Shown one piece after another: positions 1 through 8,439 of a stretch of DNA of 64,000 bases; the stretch's first letter is position 1, and each line of letters begins with the position of its first letter. Origin of the DNA: Eubacterium sp. (lineage in GTDB: Bacteria > Bacillota > Clostridia > Lachnospirales > Lachnospiraceae); assembly GCA_022796875.1 (NCBI GenBank), contig JAAWJJ010000013.1, positions 1-64,000 of the forward strand, given 5' to 3'. Under the pieces are notes generated by a model. The model was not told where the DNA came from. It made no database searches and saw only the letters and a list, made by a program, of their open reading frames with translations. A program made the translations under genes and the position numbers.

Positions 1-2
1 AG

Positions 3-590
3 GAACAGCAGATTATTTGTGGACATATATATTCCGATTTATGTATCCGGAACGTGGGAGTACTGGTTTGCCTGTTTACGGGCATCCGTGTCGGCGAGGT
101 ATGCGCATTAACATGGGAAGATATTTCGATCTCGGAAAAAACGCTGTATATTCACCGGACCATGCAGCGGATACAGACAGACGATACGGAACGTGCGCGT
201 ACAAAGATTATTATAACCACGCCGAAAAGCAAATATTCCGTCCGCAGGATTCCGCTCCCGGAAGAGCTGGTTCGGATTTTAGAAGCGTTGAAAGGCTCTT
301 CTTCCGGGTATTTTCTGTCAGGGAGTGAAAAGAAATGGGTGGAGCCGCGCACGATGCAGAACCATTTTAAACGGCTTCTGAAACAATGCGGGGTCAGCGA
401 TGCAAATTTTCATGCGCTTCGGCATACATTTGCAACACGATGCGTGGAGTTAGGTTTTGACGTCAAGAGTTTAAGCGAAATTCTTGGACATGCCAGCGTC
501 AATATTACGATGGACCGTTATGTTCATCCGTCTATGCAGTTAAAACAGGAAAATATGCAGAGGCTTTCTGCTTTAATAACCGTCAAATAA
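3..590 (+). CDS. Tyrosine recombinase/integrase, C-terminal part (cut by window edge)
   Basis: Site-specific recombinase of the phage integrase family, which cuts and rejoins DNA through a tyrosine. The frame is open back to the first bases of the window, so the N-terminal DNA-binding part lies outside; a GTG at 54 is internal. The catalytic domain is complete: box I TGIRVGE with its Arg, the HALRHTFATR segment giving His and Arg, and LGHASVNITMDRYVH giving the second His and the Tyr nucleophile. It is followed at once by a strong terminator, so it is transcribed separately from the pilus genes. Its position at the edge of an accessory surface locus suggests that a mobile element or island boundary lies to the left. 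Family assignment is firm; the role (element excision or inversion of a switch) is unknown. Confidence 0.93.
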   Translation, partial: EQQIICGHIYSDLCIRNVGVLVCLFTGIRVGEVCALTWEDISISEKTLYIHRTMQRIQTDDTERARTKIIITTPKSKYSVRRIPLPEELVRILEALKGSSSGYFLSGSEKKWVEPRTMQNHFKRLLKQCGVSDANFHALRHTFATRCVELGFDVKSLSEILGHASVNITMDRYVHPSMQLKQENMQRLSALITVK

Positions 591-596
591 ATGGTC

Positions 597-642
597 AGCG
601 CCGCCACAATCCGTAGCTTTACAGGGTTTGGCGGCGCTTTTT
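597..642 (+). terminator. Rho-independent terminator after the integrase
   Basis: A perfect 10-bp inverted repeat (agcgccgcca at 597-606, tggcggcgct at 629-638) with a 22-nt loop is followed by five T. It starts 7 nt after the integrase stop. Confidence 0.92.
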
Positions 643-696
643 CGCAGAGTAAGGTACTCTACGAAAAAATGTATTCACCACAGGGAGGAAGAGCGG

Positions 697-1284
697 ATGA
701 AAGACAGCATGGGAATGCATCAGGGAGCGGGAATCAGTATAAATGGAGGACAAAGGCAGGACGCCCTGTTTTCGCAGGATCAGAATATTGTTGCCCTCTG
801 TATCGATTCCTACAATGCGGAACAACAGGATGGACGACTGTATCATCAATATACAAAAACCCCACTCTGTTTTTTTTCGTTGATTGCAGCGCTTGAACAA
901 ATGGAATCGTTTTATGACGATATCCGTTTCCCGTTCGCATCGACGAAAACGCGGAGTTTTTTTGTTGACCGCAAGGCAGGGCAAACGAGCGGAGGCAGAG
1001 GGAGGGGAAGTCGGCAAAACCGGAAAATTGCAAAAGAGGACGGAGAACAGCCAATATTGACAGAATACGAGCGGGGGGACAGGAAAAAGATGGAAGCATT
1101 GGAGAATGTAATAAAACAGCGGGGAAAAGACGCCACTTTTATTATCCGCGTCAGCCATAGGCAGCATTCCAGCTGGCAGGGTGAAGTCACATGGATCGAC
1201 AAAAAGAAAAAAGAATATTTCAGAAGCGCATTAGAGTTGATCCGGCTGATCGACGGTGCATTGAACGATTCTGACGGTAAGTAA
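697..1284 (+). CDS. Uncharacterised protein, paralogue of the 2584-2958 product
   Basis: I do not recognise a named family. The ATG at 697 is preferred over 628 because AGGGAGG lies about 9 nt upstream; this gives 195 residues. The protein has no signal peptide or membrane segment. Its C-terminal third (SSWQGEVTWID, then FRSALELIRLIDGAL) aligns well with the end of the protein encoded at 2584-2958 (YTWQGKLIWQD, then FHSGIELIRLFDEIL). The N-terminal parts also share a pattern, a D/N-rich strand followed by a helix around LIAALEQMESFYD. Between the shared parts is a basic, Gly/Arg-rich low-complexity insert. The BTAD regulator starts 2 nt downstream, so the two are probably co-translated. A role in sensing or controlling the pilus locus is only inferred from position. 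Confidence 0.75.
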   Translation: MKDSMGMHQGAGISINGGQRQDALFSQDQNIVALCIDSYNAEQQDGRLYHQYTKTPLCFFSLIAALEQMESFYDDIRFPFASTKTRSFFVDRKAGQTSGGRGRGSRQNRKIAKEDGEQPILTEYERGDRKKMEALENVIKQRGKDATFIIRVSHRQHSSWQGEVTWIDKKKKEYFRSALELIRLIDGALNDSDGK

Positions 1285-1286
1285 CT

Positions 1287-2444
1287 ATGGAAGAAAAAGA
1301 AATAATCCGCTTTGAGCTGTTTGGTTCGTTCCCAGGCAGGAAATACAGAAAAATCGGGAAAAAAACACTGTCTTTTTTGCAGTATCTGATTGTAAACCAT
1401 TCGCGGAGTATTTCCGCAGAAGAACTGATCGATACGTTCTGGACAGAAAATGACAGCAGCGATCCGGCAAACGCATTGCGAAATATGCTCTACAAAATCC
1501 GGAATCTGCTGAGAGAACTGTTCCCGGAGCAGAAAGAATTGCTGCAGACGCTTCCGGGGTGCTATGCATGGAATCCGGAAATTCAGGTGGAACTGGATAC
1601 GGAACGGTTTGAAAAGATTTGTTTTCAGGCAAGGAAAAGTTCAAACGAAGATAATTACAGGCTTCTTCGGGAAGCGGTAGCGCTCTATAAAGGAGATTTC
1701 CTGTCGGGTAATGACAGCGAATGGGTAAAGGAATTAAGGCAGTATTACAGAACGCTGTATCTGGACGCCTGCAAAACGCTGCTTCCGCAATTGGAAGAAA
1801 AGAAACAGTGGATGGAAATGGCCGGAATCTGCAGCCAGGCGTACCAGACGGATTTCAGCATGGAAGAATTTACGGCATATCAGATGCAGGCCTACATTGC
1901 GGTCGGGCAGCCGGAAGAAGCGATAAAGAAATATGAAACGTATCAAAAACGGCTTCTGGAAGAACTGGATATGTTTCCGTCGGAAAAGCTGGAACAACTG
2001 TATACGTTAACGCTGGGACTGGGCAGAGAGCAAAATGTGGACGACGGAGAATTTTTTCGTATGGTATGCGAGGGCGATTTTGACCAGAATGCATTTTTTT
2101 GCAGTTTTGGGATATTCCGCAGTATCGTTGCGCTGGAAAAACGGCATCTGGCACGATCCGGCCAGACCTCCACGCTGGTCATTGTCAGCCTGGGTAATGA
2201 AACGGCGCTGTCTGCAGACGCAAGAAGACTGGAACGGATTTTACAGGAGGGACTGCGGACCGGAGATCCGGTGGCAAGGCTGACGGCAGGGTCTTACATA
2301 TTGATGCTGACAGGAACGGATCCAGAAAACGCGCAGATCGTTACAAATCGTATCGACCGCACGTTTCATAAAAATTACCGGCATTCCGGCGCCAAACTGT
2401 CTTTTCGTATTTCGGCGCTGTACCCGGCGGAACCCCCAAATTAG
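1287..2444 (+). CDS. BTAD/SARP-type transcriptional regulator with a degenerate GGDEF-like C-terminus
   Basis: Likely DNA-binding activator of the adjacent surface locus. Residues about 1-95 form an OmpR-type winged helix (FELFGSF opening, then SAEELIDTFW and ALRNMLYKIRNLL). Residues about 100-245 form the helical BTAD domain (YKGDFLSG, YQTDFSMEEFTAYQMQAYIAVG, EEAIKKYETYQKRLLEELD). The last 130 residues resemble a diguanylate cyclase fold: LRTGDPVARLTAGSYILML matches the usual sequence around GGDEF, but that signature reads AGSYI, so no cyclase activity is expected. The gene lies between two genes of the same unknown family. BTAD regulators of this general kind often sit beside the genes they control; regulation of the pilus genes here is inference. 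Confidence 0.88.
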   Translation: MEEKEIIRFELFGSFPGRKYRKIGKKTLSFLQYLIVNHSRSISAEELIDTFWTENDSSDPANALRNMLYKIRNLLRELFPEQKELLQTLPGCYAWNPEIQVELDTERFEKICFQARKSSNEDNYRLLREAVALYKGDFLSGNDSEWVKELRQYYRTLYLDACKTLLPQLEEKKQWMEMAGICSQAYQTDFSMEEFTAYQMQAYIAVGQPEEAIKKYETYQKRLLEELDMFPSEKLEQLYTLTLGLGREQNVDDGEFFRMVCEGDFDQNAFFCSFGIFRSIVALEKRHLARSGQTSTLVIVSLGNETALSADARRLERILQEGLRTGDPVARLTAGSYILMLTGTDPENAQIVTNRIDRTFHKNYRHSGAKLSFRISALYPAEPPN

Positions 2445-2470
2445 AAAATTAGCGTTACGGAAGCGGCAAA

Positions 2471-2557
2471 AAATAACAGCGCGCTAATAACGGATTGTTA
2501 TAGTGGGATCATAAAATAACATTGCGCGGATGGTTCCTGCTATAGTGAGCCTGTAAA
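2471..2557 (+). promoter_or_regulatory. Tandem promoter-like repeats upstream of 2584
   Basis: Two imperfect direct copies with a period of 42-43 bp share aaataac, then gcgcg, then tatagtg, then a taaaa tract (copy 1 starts at 2471, copy 2 at 2514). Each contains a TATAGT -10-like box, at 2499 and 2541. Four helical turns separate equivalent points, as expected of a pair of activator sites on one face of the DNA. Start of transcription is not known. Confidence 0.4.
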
Positions 2558-2583
2558 AGAATGGAAAAGGTGGTGTTAAGGCG

Positions 2584-2958
2584 ATGCTTCGAGGGAATAT
2601 GGTTCCTTGCCAGAGCCGTGAAGCGGTTATAACTGTCCGGTCTTATTGCAATGGCGTTATGGATGGCTGGCTGCAGCATCCAAGACTGGATAAGGAAGAA
2701 AAGATTCAGAGCCTGTCGCAGCTGATCCTGTTTCTGGATAGCCTGTTTGATCTGGAAGACTGTCCGAAGCCTCCGCTGCCTTTTGTAACCTCTAAGTATA
2801 ACAGCAGGGAGCATAAAGCGATATTTCGTATCCAGATTCTCTTCCGGGAGCATTATACCTGGCAGGGGAAGCTGATCTGGCAGGATAACGATCAGGAGGC
2901 CGTATTTCATAGCGGGATCGAACTGATTCGGCTGTTTGATGAAATCCTGACGGAATAA
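2584..2958 (+). CDS. Uncharacterised protein, paralogue of the 697-1284 product
   Basis: A 124-residue soluble protein with no recognised domain. The ATG at 2584 has GGTGGTG upstream. Sequence RSYCNGVMDGWLQHPRL, a helical middle (LSQLILFLDSLFDLED) and a C-terminal strand-helix unit (YTWQGKLIWQ to GIELIRLFDEIL) match the 195-residue protein encoded left of the regulator; this copy lacks the basic insert. It is the first gene after the tandem promoter-like repeats and may head the transcript that runs into the pilus genes. A regulatory or adaptor role is a guess from position and pairing. Confidence 0.72.
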   Translation: MLRGNMVPCQSREAVITVRSYCNGVMDGWLQHPRLDKEEKIQSLSQLILFLDSLFDLEDCPKPPLPFVTSKYNSREHKAIFRIQILFREHYTWQGKLIWQDNDQEAVFHSGIELIRLFDEILTE

Positions 2959-3029
2959 AACAGAGCAAAACAAAATGGAAGAAACAGCCGCGGCAAAAAG
3001 GACGACAGGCAGATAAGAAAGGTTTAAAT

Positions 3030-3602
3030 ATGGCAGAAAGAGAATTGAAAAAATTAAAAAGACGTGAATTATTGGAGATGCTTCTGGTGCAGTGCGAAGA
3101 AACGGAACGGATGCAGCGGCAAACGGACGCAATGAAAGAGCATGTGGAAGAAGTTATGGAAAGCTATGAGCGGCTGAAGAAAAAACTGGACGTCAAAGAC
3201 GAACGGCTGAATCAAAAGGATAAAACCATTGCAACGTTAAAACGCGGAGCCAAAATGCTCATTGCGAAAAAAACAGAAATAGAAGAGCTTCAGCAGGAAA
3301 TGCAGCGGCAGCAGAAAGAAATGGAATGGCAGCGGCAGAGGACAGCGGAAACGGAAGCGAAGATGAAAGAGATCATGGAAAGCTATGACCGCCTGAAGAA
3401 GAAGCTGGACATCAAGGATGAACGGCTGAATGAAAAGGATGCGGCGATTGCCAGGCTGGAACGTGAACTGGACGAATTAAAAAAAACCAGGAAATGTGAA
3501 AGGGGAAAACCGGGAGTTTTGCGCGGCGGACAGATTGTAGCAATGAATCCGGGACAGAAAAGCGCCGGTTTTGAAAGAAGCGCCGCTTCAGGAGATATTT
3601 GA
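3030..3602 (+). CDS. Coiled-coil protein with an internal duplication
   Basis: 190 residues, nearly all heptad-like charged helix rich in Glu, Lys, Gln and Arg. A block of about 35 residues occurs twice: MESYERLKKKLDVKDERLNQ near residue 45 and MESYDRLKKKLDIKDERLNE near residue 115. The last 35 residues are basic, Gly-rich and not helical. There is no signal peptide or membrane segment, so it is probably cytosolic. Its stop overlaps the ATG of the signal peptidase gene by one base, indicating translational coupling. The function is unknown; scaffolding or tethering of the secretion and assembly machinery is speculative. Confidence 0.75.
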   Translation: MAERELKKLKRRELLEMLLVQCEETERMQRQTDAMKEHVEEVMESYERLKKKLDVKDERLNQKDKTIATLKRGAKMLIAKKTEIEELQQEMQRQQKEMEWQRQRTAETEAKMKEIMESYDRLKKKLDIKDERLNEKDAAIARLERELDELKKTRKCERGKPGVLRGGQIVAMNPGQKSAGFERSAASGDI

Positions 3603-4189
3603 TGGAAAATCAAAAGGAACCGGTAATAATTCCGCCGATCGAACAGATTCGGGAAGAGCTTGCCAGGGAAGAGGCCCGATACGGGTTTCGGAAAACGGTC
3701 CGTAATATTGCGGTAGCGCTTCTTGTGGCGGCGGCAATCGCAACGCTGATTGCCACGCGGATGCTTGGATTAGTCCGGGTGAACGGAAACAGTATGAATC
3801 CCACTCTTGCAGAGGATGAGATCGTGATTATCCGTCAGACAAAAGAGTTTGAAAAAGGGGATATCATCGGATTTTATTATGGCGGCAGAATCCTCTTAAA
3901 GCGAGTGATCGCCTGCGAGGGGGACGTTGTGGAGATAGACGGGGGAGGCGCGGTATCCGTCAATGGAGAAGAGATCGACGAACCGTATCTCAAAGAAAAG
4001 AACCTGGGGAAATGCGATGTGGAATTCCCTTATGAGGTGCCGGAAGAGATGACGTTTGTCCTGGGAGATAACAGAACCATATCGATCGACAGCCGTATCA
4101 AATCGATCGGATGCGTAGACAGGGATCAGATTGTCGGCAAAGCGATATTTCGGGCGTGGCCTGCGGGCCGAATGGAAATTTTGCGCTAG
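3602..4189 (+). CDS. lepB: Signal peptidase I (Ser-Lys type)
   Basis: Membrane serine protease that removes signal peptides, here probably those of the pilus proteins. The ATG at 3602 is chosen, with AGGAGA 6 nt upstream; a TTG one codon earlier is less likely. One membrane segment lies at about residues 33-55. The catalytic Ser64 sits in GNSMNPT and the catalytic Lys100 in LLKRVIACEGDVV, followed by the family box GDNRTISIDSR and the closing IVGKAIFRAWP. The length of 195 residues is usual. It is the first of two signal peptidases in this locus; the SipW-type enzyme is at the other end. A dedicated pilus role is inferred from position, 12 nt before the adhesin gene. Confidence 0.95.
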   Translation: MENQKEPVIIPPIEQIREELAREEARYGFRKTVRNIAVALLVAAAIATLIATRMLGLVRVNGNSMNPTLAEDEIVIIRQTKEFEKGDIIGFYYGGRILLKRVIACEGDVVEIDGGGAVSVNGEEIDEPYLKEKNLGKCDVEFPYEVPEEMTFVLGDNRTISIDSRIKSIGCVDRDQIVGKAIFRAWPAGRMEILR

Positions 4190-4201
4190 GAAGGTGAGAA
4201 G

Positions 4202-7200
4202 ATGCAGAAACTTTTGAGAGAGTATTTGGATGAACTGAATAAGCGTCAGAAAAAGAACAGGAGAACAGGCATTGCCGTATTAGTGCTGGTTGTGATTGTG
4301 TTCGGAAGCGTCATGGGTATTTTGACCCAATACGGGGTAGCCATGACAGGAAATCCGCAGTGTGGGTTGGAAGAGCATATGCATACGGAAGAATGTTATG
4401 AAAAGACGCTGGCCTGCGGCGAAGAAGAAGCGGAGGGCCATACGCATACGGACGCCTGCCTGTACCCGTCGGAGCTCACCTGCGGCCAGGAAGAAGCGGA
4501 AGCGCATATACATACGGATGCCTGCCTGTATCCGCCGGAATTAACCTGCGGTCAGGAAGAAACGGAAGAGCATGCGCATACGGACGCCTGTTATACGACG
4601 GCAGAGGGATACGCCTGCGGCAAAGAAGAAACGGAGGGCCATACGCATACGGACGCCTGTTATACGACAGCGGAGGGATACGCCTGCGGCGAAGAAGAAG
4701 CAGAAGGTCATGCGCATACGGACGCCTGCTATGAGGAAACGCTGATTTGCGGAAAAGAAGAACATATCCATACTGATATCTGCTATATAGATGCAAATGC
4801 AGACGTGGAAGATTCTGCGGCGTGGGATAACCAGTATGCAGGAACGGAATGGACAGGATACTGGGGAGAAGATCTGGCGGCAGCGGCGCAGATACAGATC
4901 GGATACCAGGAAAGCGTCAACAACTATGTAATTACGGAAGACGGGAGCCATAAAGGTTATACCCGTTACGGACATTTTGCAGGAGATATGTATGCGGATT
5001 GGGACGCGTCATTTGTGAATTTCTGTATGCATTATGCGGGACTGGAAGAATCCGGAATTTTCCCGGCGGAAACAATGACTGCGGAATGGTATGAAAAATT
5101 TGTCGCGGCGGACGGCGGAAAATACAGCGCGTACATGGCGGCGCCGGAAAACTACACGCCGGCAGCCGGGGATCTCGTATTTTTCCAGAAAGAGAACGAA
5201 GAAACCACGGACCAAATAGGGATTGTTTCCGACGTTGATGAAACGAACAGGATCGTCAAAGCCATAGAGGGAAATAACGTCAATACGGTAAAAGAAACGG
5301 AATACAGTTTGGATGACGGAAGCAGCCGTATTGTCGGATATTTAAAAATTACGGATTTGCAGGCATATTATCAGGAATTGCAGAAAGCGTCCGAAAATGC
5401 TGCCGATCCTGCCGCGGCGGAAAGCTGGGCATACGAAGAAAGTTTTGAAACCGGGAACGTGATCATCCATGTAAAGGCAAAAGAAAGCGTTGTTCCGGAG
5501 GGGGCCGTATTATCCGTTACACCGATTGAGAAAACGGAGATCACGGAAGAAATGTCCGCAGAAGAAGCGGCAGAGGCAGAGGAGATCAACGAACAGTATG
5601 AACTGACAAACCAGAAACTTCAGGAAGAAAGCGAAAAGAAAGAGGAAGTTCTGCAGGGATTTCTTGCTTATGACATTTGCTTTCTGGCAGACGGACAGGA
5701 AACGGAACCAAACGGCGAAGTGAACGTCACGATGGAGTTTAAAGAAGCCGTAAAACCGGAAGGCGTGTCGGAAGACGCAGCGGTAACGGTTACTCATCTG
5801 AAAGAAGATGAAAGCGCAGAAGACGGTATTGTCCTGGAGGATTTGACGGAACAGGAAGCGGCAACTGTGGTTACGGCGGAGGAAAACGCTTCCGTAGAGA
5901 AAGTGGAACTGGTGACGGAAAGTTTCTCGACGTTTGTGATTCAGTGGGTGGGATACGAGTGGCTGAATATTCCGATCCAGTATGTGGATACAGATTGCAA
6001 TGCAATAGAGGGAATATCAGAAAAAACTCACCAGCTCCATGCCGATGGAAGCGAAACGAGTTTAAAAAGTATACTGCCATCAATAATCAGCGACGGAGAG
6101 AAAAATTATGAAATCGTACGATTTGAGATATATACTCCCAATGTGCCACCTGGGTATGAAGAAACGTACGTAGTTACCGGAATAAGCGGAACTTGGGATA
6201 ACAATCAGGGTCACATAGCTCTTGTGTTTTATACTCCATCTGGCGATCAAATATCAAAATATACGAGCAATAATTTTGGTTTGTATGGAGATATGGCGGT
6301 GAGGGCAGTGCTTACGGAGAAAGCCGGCGCAGCCGTAATGATAACAGACGATGTAATAAATAGCGGAGCGATAAAAGCTGAAATCCGGGGATTAGAAAAT
6401 GTGGAAGAAAAAGATATCCATTATATTTGGTATAAAAAGACAGGCGTTGACAGTGAATTTCTGGAAGTGCCATTGAAGCAATATGAAGAAAATATGGCGA
6501 ACCTTAGCGCAGACGGTAAATCCCTGTATATTGCATTGGATCAGGGCGCATTAAATGCAACCAGAACGTCCGTGCAATATCAGGTAAGAGTATATAAAAA
6601 TGAAACAGACGAATTAATAGCTGAATCAGAACCATATGATGTGACGTATTATGACAACATACAAAATGGAAGCTTTGAAACACCAATAGTACCTGCGGCA
6701 TCCTATGAACAGGTAACCGTAGAAGGCACGCAGGATCTTTTCTGGAAGTCTACAAGTACTCTGCAGGGAGCGACTGCAAATGACACTACAGATATTCAGG
6801 CGGTTGAGATTGCCAGAGTAAAAATTGAAACAGGAGATGATGGTAAGAGTTTTGGAAGGATAGATGCGAGCTATGCAGCAGGTGACAGTTTTTTTGCAGC
6901 AGACGGAAATCAATTTGCAGAATTGAATGCTAACACAGCTGGAACATTATATCAGGATGTACTTACGATTCCGGGCAAAACATTAACGTACCAATTTTCT
7001 CATAGGGGAAGAAGGAATTCTAACAGCGGTGGTTACGATAATATGTATTTGGTAATACTTCCTACGCATTTGGCAGAAACATTGGGAGAAAATGGGGGTT
7101 CGATAGATACTCAAAGTGAAATAGAAGATTTAATAAAAAAAGCAATTGGCGGGAACCTGGACTTTAGTAAATTTAATAATGATACGGATTCAGCAAAATT

Positions 7201-8332
7201 TGCGTCAGCATATCCAGGAGGATATATAAAAAAATTTACGGCAAATCCAAATAGTTGGACGATCAATAGTGATAATTATACGCCTGCCGACAGTTTAACA
7301 AGATTTTTCTTTATTTCTGCTGAAACTAAACCAATGCAGGGGAATTTTCTGGATAACATTTCATTTAGCCAGCAAATTCTAAGACCGGGCAATGATAAAG
7401 TCAGTTTAAGAATTGAAAAGACAGTTCAGGGACTGGAAGTATCCGGTTTGGGAGAACTGGCGGATAAGTTAGCGGAATTAGAATTTAATGTTGAAGTAAA
7501 AGGTGAAAAATCAAATAAAATACTTTATGACGGAAAGGTAGGAGGAACCGATAGTGAAAATAAGATAAACTGGGAGTTTTCTGATGAAGCAGGCGTTTAT
7601 ACCGGCTATTTTAACATTCCTGAAATTTCAACAGAAGTTGGTCAAACATGTATAGTTTCCGTAACAGAGAGCGGGGGTAGTGTATCTGGTTATACGTTAG
7701 AAGTTGGAAGTAGCAATACCGTTTCAAAGGCTATCGAGAATAAAGAATGTCAAACGGTAGAAGTTGATGCAGGGCAGAGCGTTGCCGTTTCCTTTACAAA
7801 TACGTATACACCACAACAGGTAGAACCGCCGCATCCTGATCCTGAATGGAAAATGATAAAATGCAGCACCTCAAAAAATACCGAAACGGATAAGCCGTTG
7901 GAAACGCCTCCGGGAGCAGAGTTTAACGTAGCAGATAAGAAAGGCAGTATTGTTGCAACCGGCGTATCGGGAACCGGCGGGGTTATTGCATGGACAACAA
8001 AATCTGATCAAGAGGAATCATCGCAGCCATGGAAACCTATGGCAGGAGCGTTTACCATTACCGAAACAAAAGCTCCGGCCGGCTACGCTATTGGCGGGCC
8101 ATGGGAAGTGACATTTACAGACGGTGTTCCGACGGTGCAGGGGATTACCTCAGAACCATCGGAAGATGGGAGCACAGTTATTTATCTTGAAAACACTCCG
8201 GTATATACGCTTCCGTCTACCGGCGGCTCCGGCATTTGCTGGTATATGTTCAGCGGCGTACTGCTGATGGCAGGCGCGGCGCTGTTCCTATATAAAATTA
8301 AGGTGCAAGGAGGTGCAGGAGAGTCAGGCTGA
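4202..8332 (+). CDS. Giant LPSTG-anchored adhesin with His/Cys repeats and an apparently inactive CHAP-like domain
   Basis: A 1376-residue surface protein and probable pilus tip adhesin. A membrane or signal segment lies at about residues 23-47. Seven HxHTxxC repeats follow (about 57-195), each with a second Cys in a CGxEE context. Residues about 205-390 resemble a CHAP/NlpC fold (YADWDASFVNFCMHYAG, AGDLVFFQ, IEGN), but the nucleophile position is Asp268 and the usual His position is Ile339. The middle includes a jelly-roll-like region starting NGSFETP and containing QFAELN, then Ig-like pilin domains. A SpaA-like domain (TITETKAPAGYA) precedes LPSTG at 1337-1341, a hydrophobic span and a short tail. 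The centre (about 6080-7850) is visibly more AT-rich than the flanks. The gene starts 12 nt after the signal peptidase gene. Confidence 0.88.
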   Translation: MQKLLREYLDELNKRQKKNRRTGIAVLVLVVIVFGSVMGILTQYGVAMTGNPQCGLEEHMHTEECYEKTLACGEEEAEGHTHTDACLYPSELTCGQEEAEAHIHTDACLYPPELTCGQEETEEHAHTDACYTTAEGYACGKEETEGHTHTDACYTTAEGYACGEEEAEGHAHTDACYEETLICGKEEHIHTDICYIDANADVEDSAAWDNQYAGTEWTGYWGEDLAAAAQIQIGYQESVNNYVITEDGSHKGYTRYGHFAGDMYADWDASFVNFCMHYAGLEESGIFPAETMTAEWYEKFVAADGGKYSAYMAAPENYTPAAGDLVFFQKENEETTDQIGIVSDVDETNRIVKAIEGNNVNTVKETEYSLDDGSSRIVGYLKITDLQAYYQELQKASENAADPAAAESWAYEESFETGNVIIHVKAKESVVPEGAVLSVTPIEKTEITEEMSAEEAAEAEEINEQYELTNQKLQEESEKKEEVLQGFLAYDICFLADGQETEPNGEVNVTMEFKEAVKPEGVSEDAAVTVTHLKEDESAEDGIVLEDLTEQEAATVVTAEENASVEKVELVTESFSTFVIQWVGYEWLNIPIQYVDTDCNAIEGISEKTHQLHADGSETSLKSILPSIISDGEKNYEIVRFEIYTPNVPPGYEETYVVTGISGTWDNNQGHIALVFYTPSGDQISKYTSNNFGLYGDMAVRAVLTEKAGAAVMITDDVINSGAIKAEIRGLENVEEKDIHYIWYKKTGVDSEFLEVPLKQYEENMANLSADGKSLYIALDQGALNATRTSVQYQVRVYKNETDELIAESEPYDVTYYDNIQNGSFETPIVPAASYEQVTVEGTQDLFWKSTSTLQGATANDTTDIQAVEIARVKIETGDDGKSFGRIDASYAAGDSFFAADGNQFAELNANTAGTLYQDVLTIPGKTLTYQFSHRGRRNSNSGGYDNMYLVILPTHLAETLGENGGSIDTQSEIEDLIKKAIGGNLDFSKFNNDTDSAKFASAYPGGYIKKFTANPNSWTINSDNYTPADSLTRFFFISAETKPMQGNFLDNISFSQQILRPGNDKVSLRIEKTVQGLEVSGLGELADKLAELEFNVEVKGEKSNKILYDGKVGGTDSENKINWEFSDEAGVYTGYFNIPEISTEVGQTCIVSVTESGGSVSGYTLEVGSSNTVSKAIENKECQTVEVDAGQSVAVSFTNTYTPQQVEPPHPDPEWKMIKCSTSKNTETDKPLETPPGAEFNVADKKGSIVATGVSGTGGVIAWTTKSDQEESSQPWKPMAGAFTITETKAPAGYAIGGPWEVTFTDGVPTVQGITSEPSEDGSTVIYLENTPVYTLPSTGGSGICWYMFSGVLLMAGAALFLYKIKVQGGAGESG

Positions 8333-8393
8333 AATAAAAAACGCGGCCTTGTACCGCAAAGCGAACATGTAATAAATGTTTCAGAATGTAACC

Positions 8394-8409
8394 GTGCGCG
8401 GCAGCGCAC
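8394..8409 (+). other. GC-rich hairpin upstream of the major pilin gene
   Basis: gtgcgc and gcgcac form a 6-bp stem with a GGCA tetraloop, 30 nt before the pilin start. There is no T run, so this looks like an mRNA processing or stability element, not a terminator. Confidence 0.5.
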
Positions 8410-8439
8410 AAAACAAAAAATAAAAAAGGAGAGGAAAGT

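Noticed and set aside
591..1400. Overlapping frames on both strands between the integrase and the regulator (591-896 plus, 619-1167 minus, 912-1400 minus)
   Set aside because: They overlap the 697-1284 gene, cross the terminator or lack ribosome sites, and show low-complexity Phe/Ser/Arg-rich translations.
4280..4975. Long minus-strand frames opposite the His/Cys repeats
   Set aside because: They are antisense shadows of the repeated codons with Arg/Tyr/Pro-rich translations and no starts with ribosome sites.
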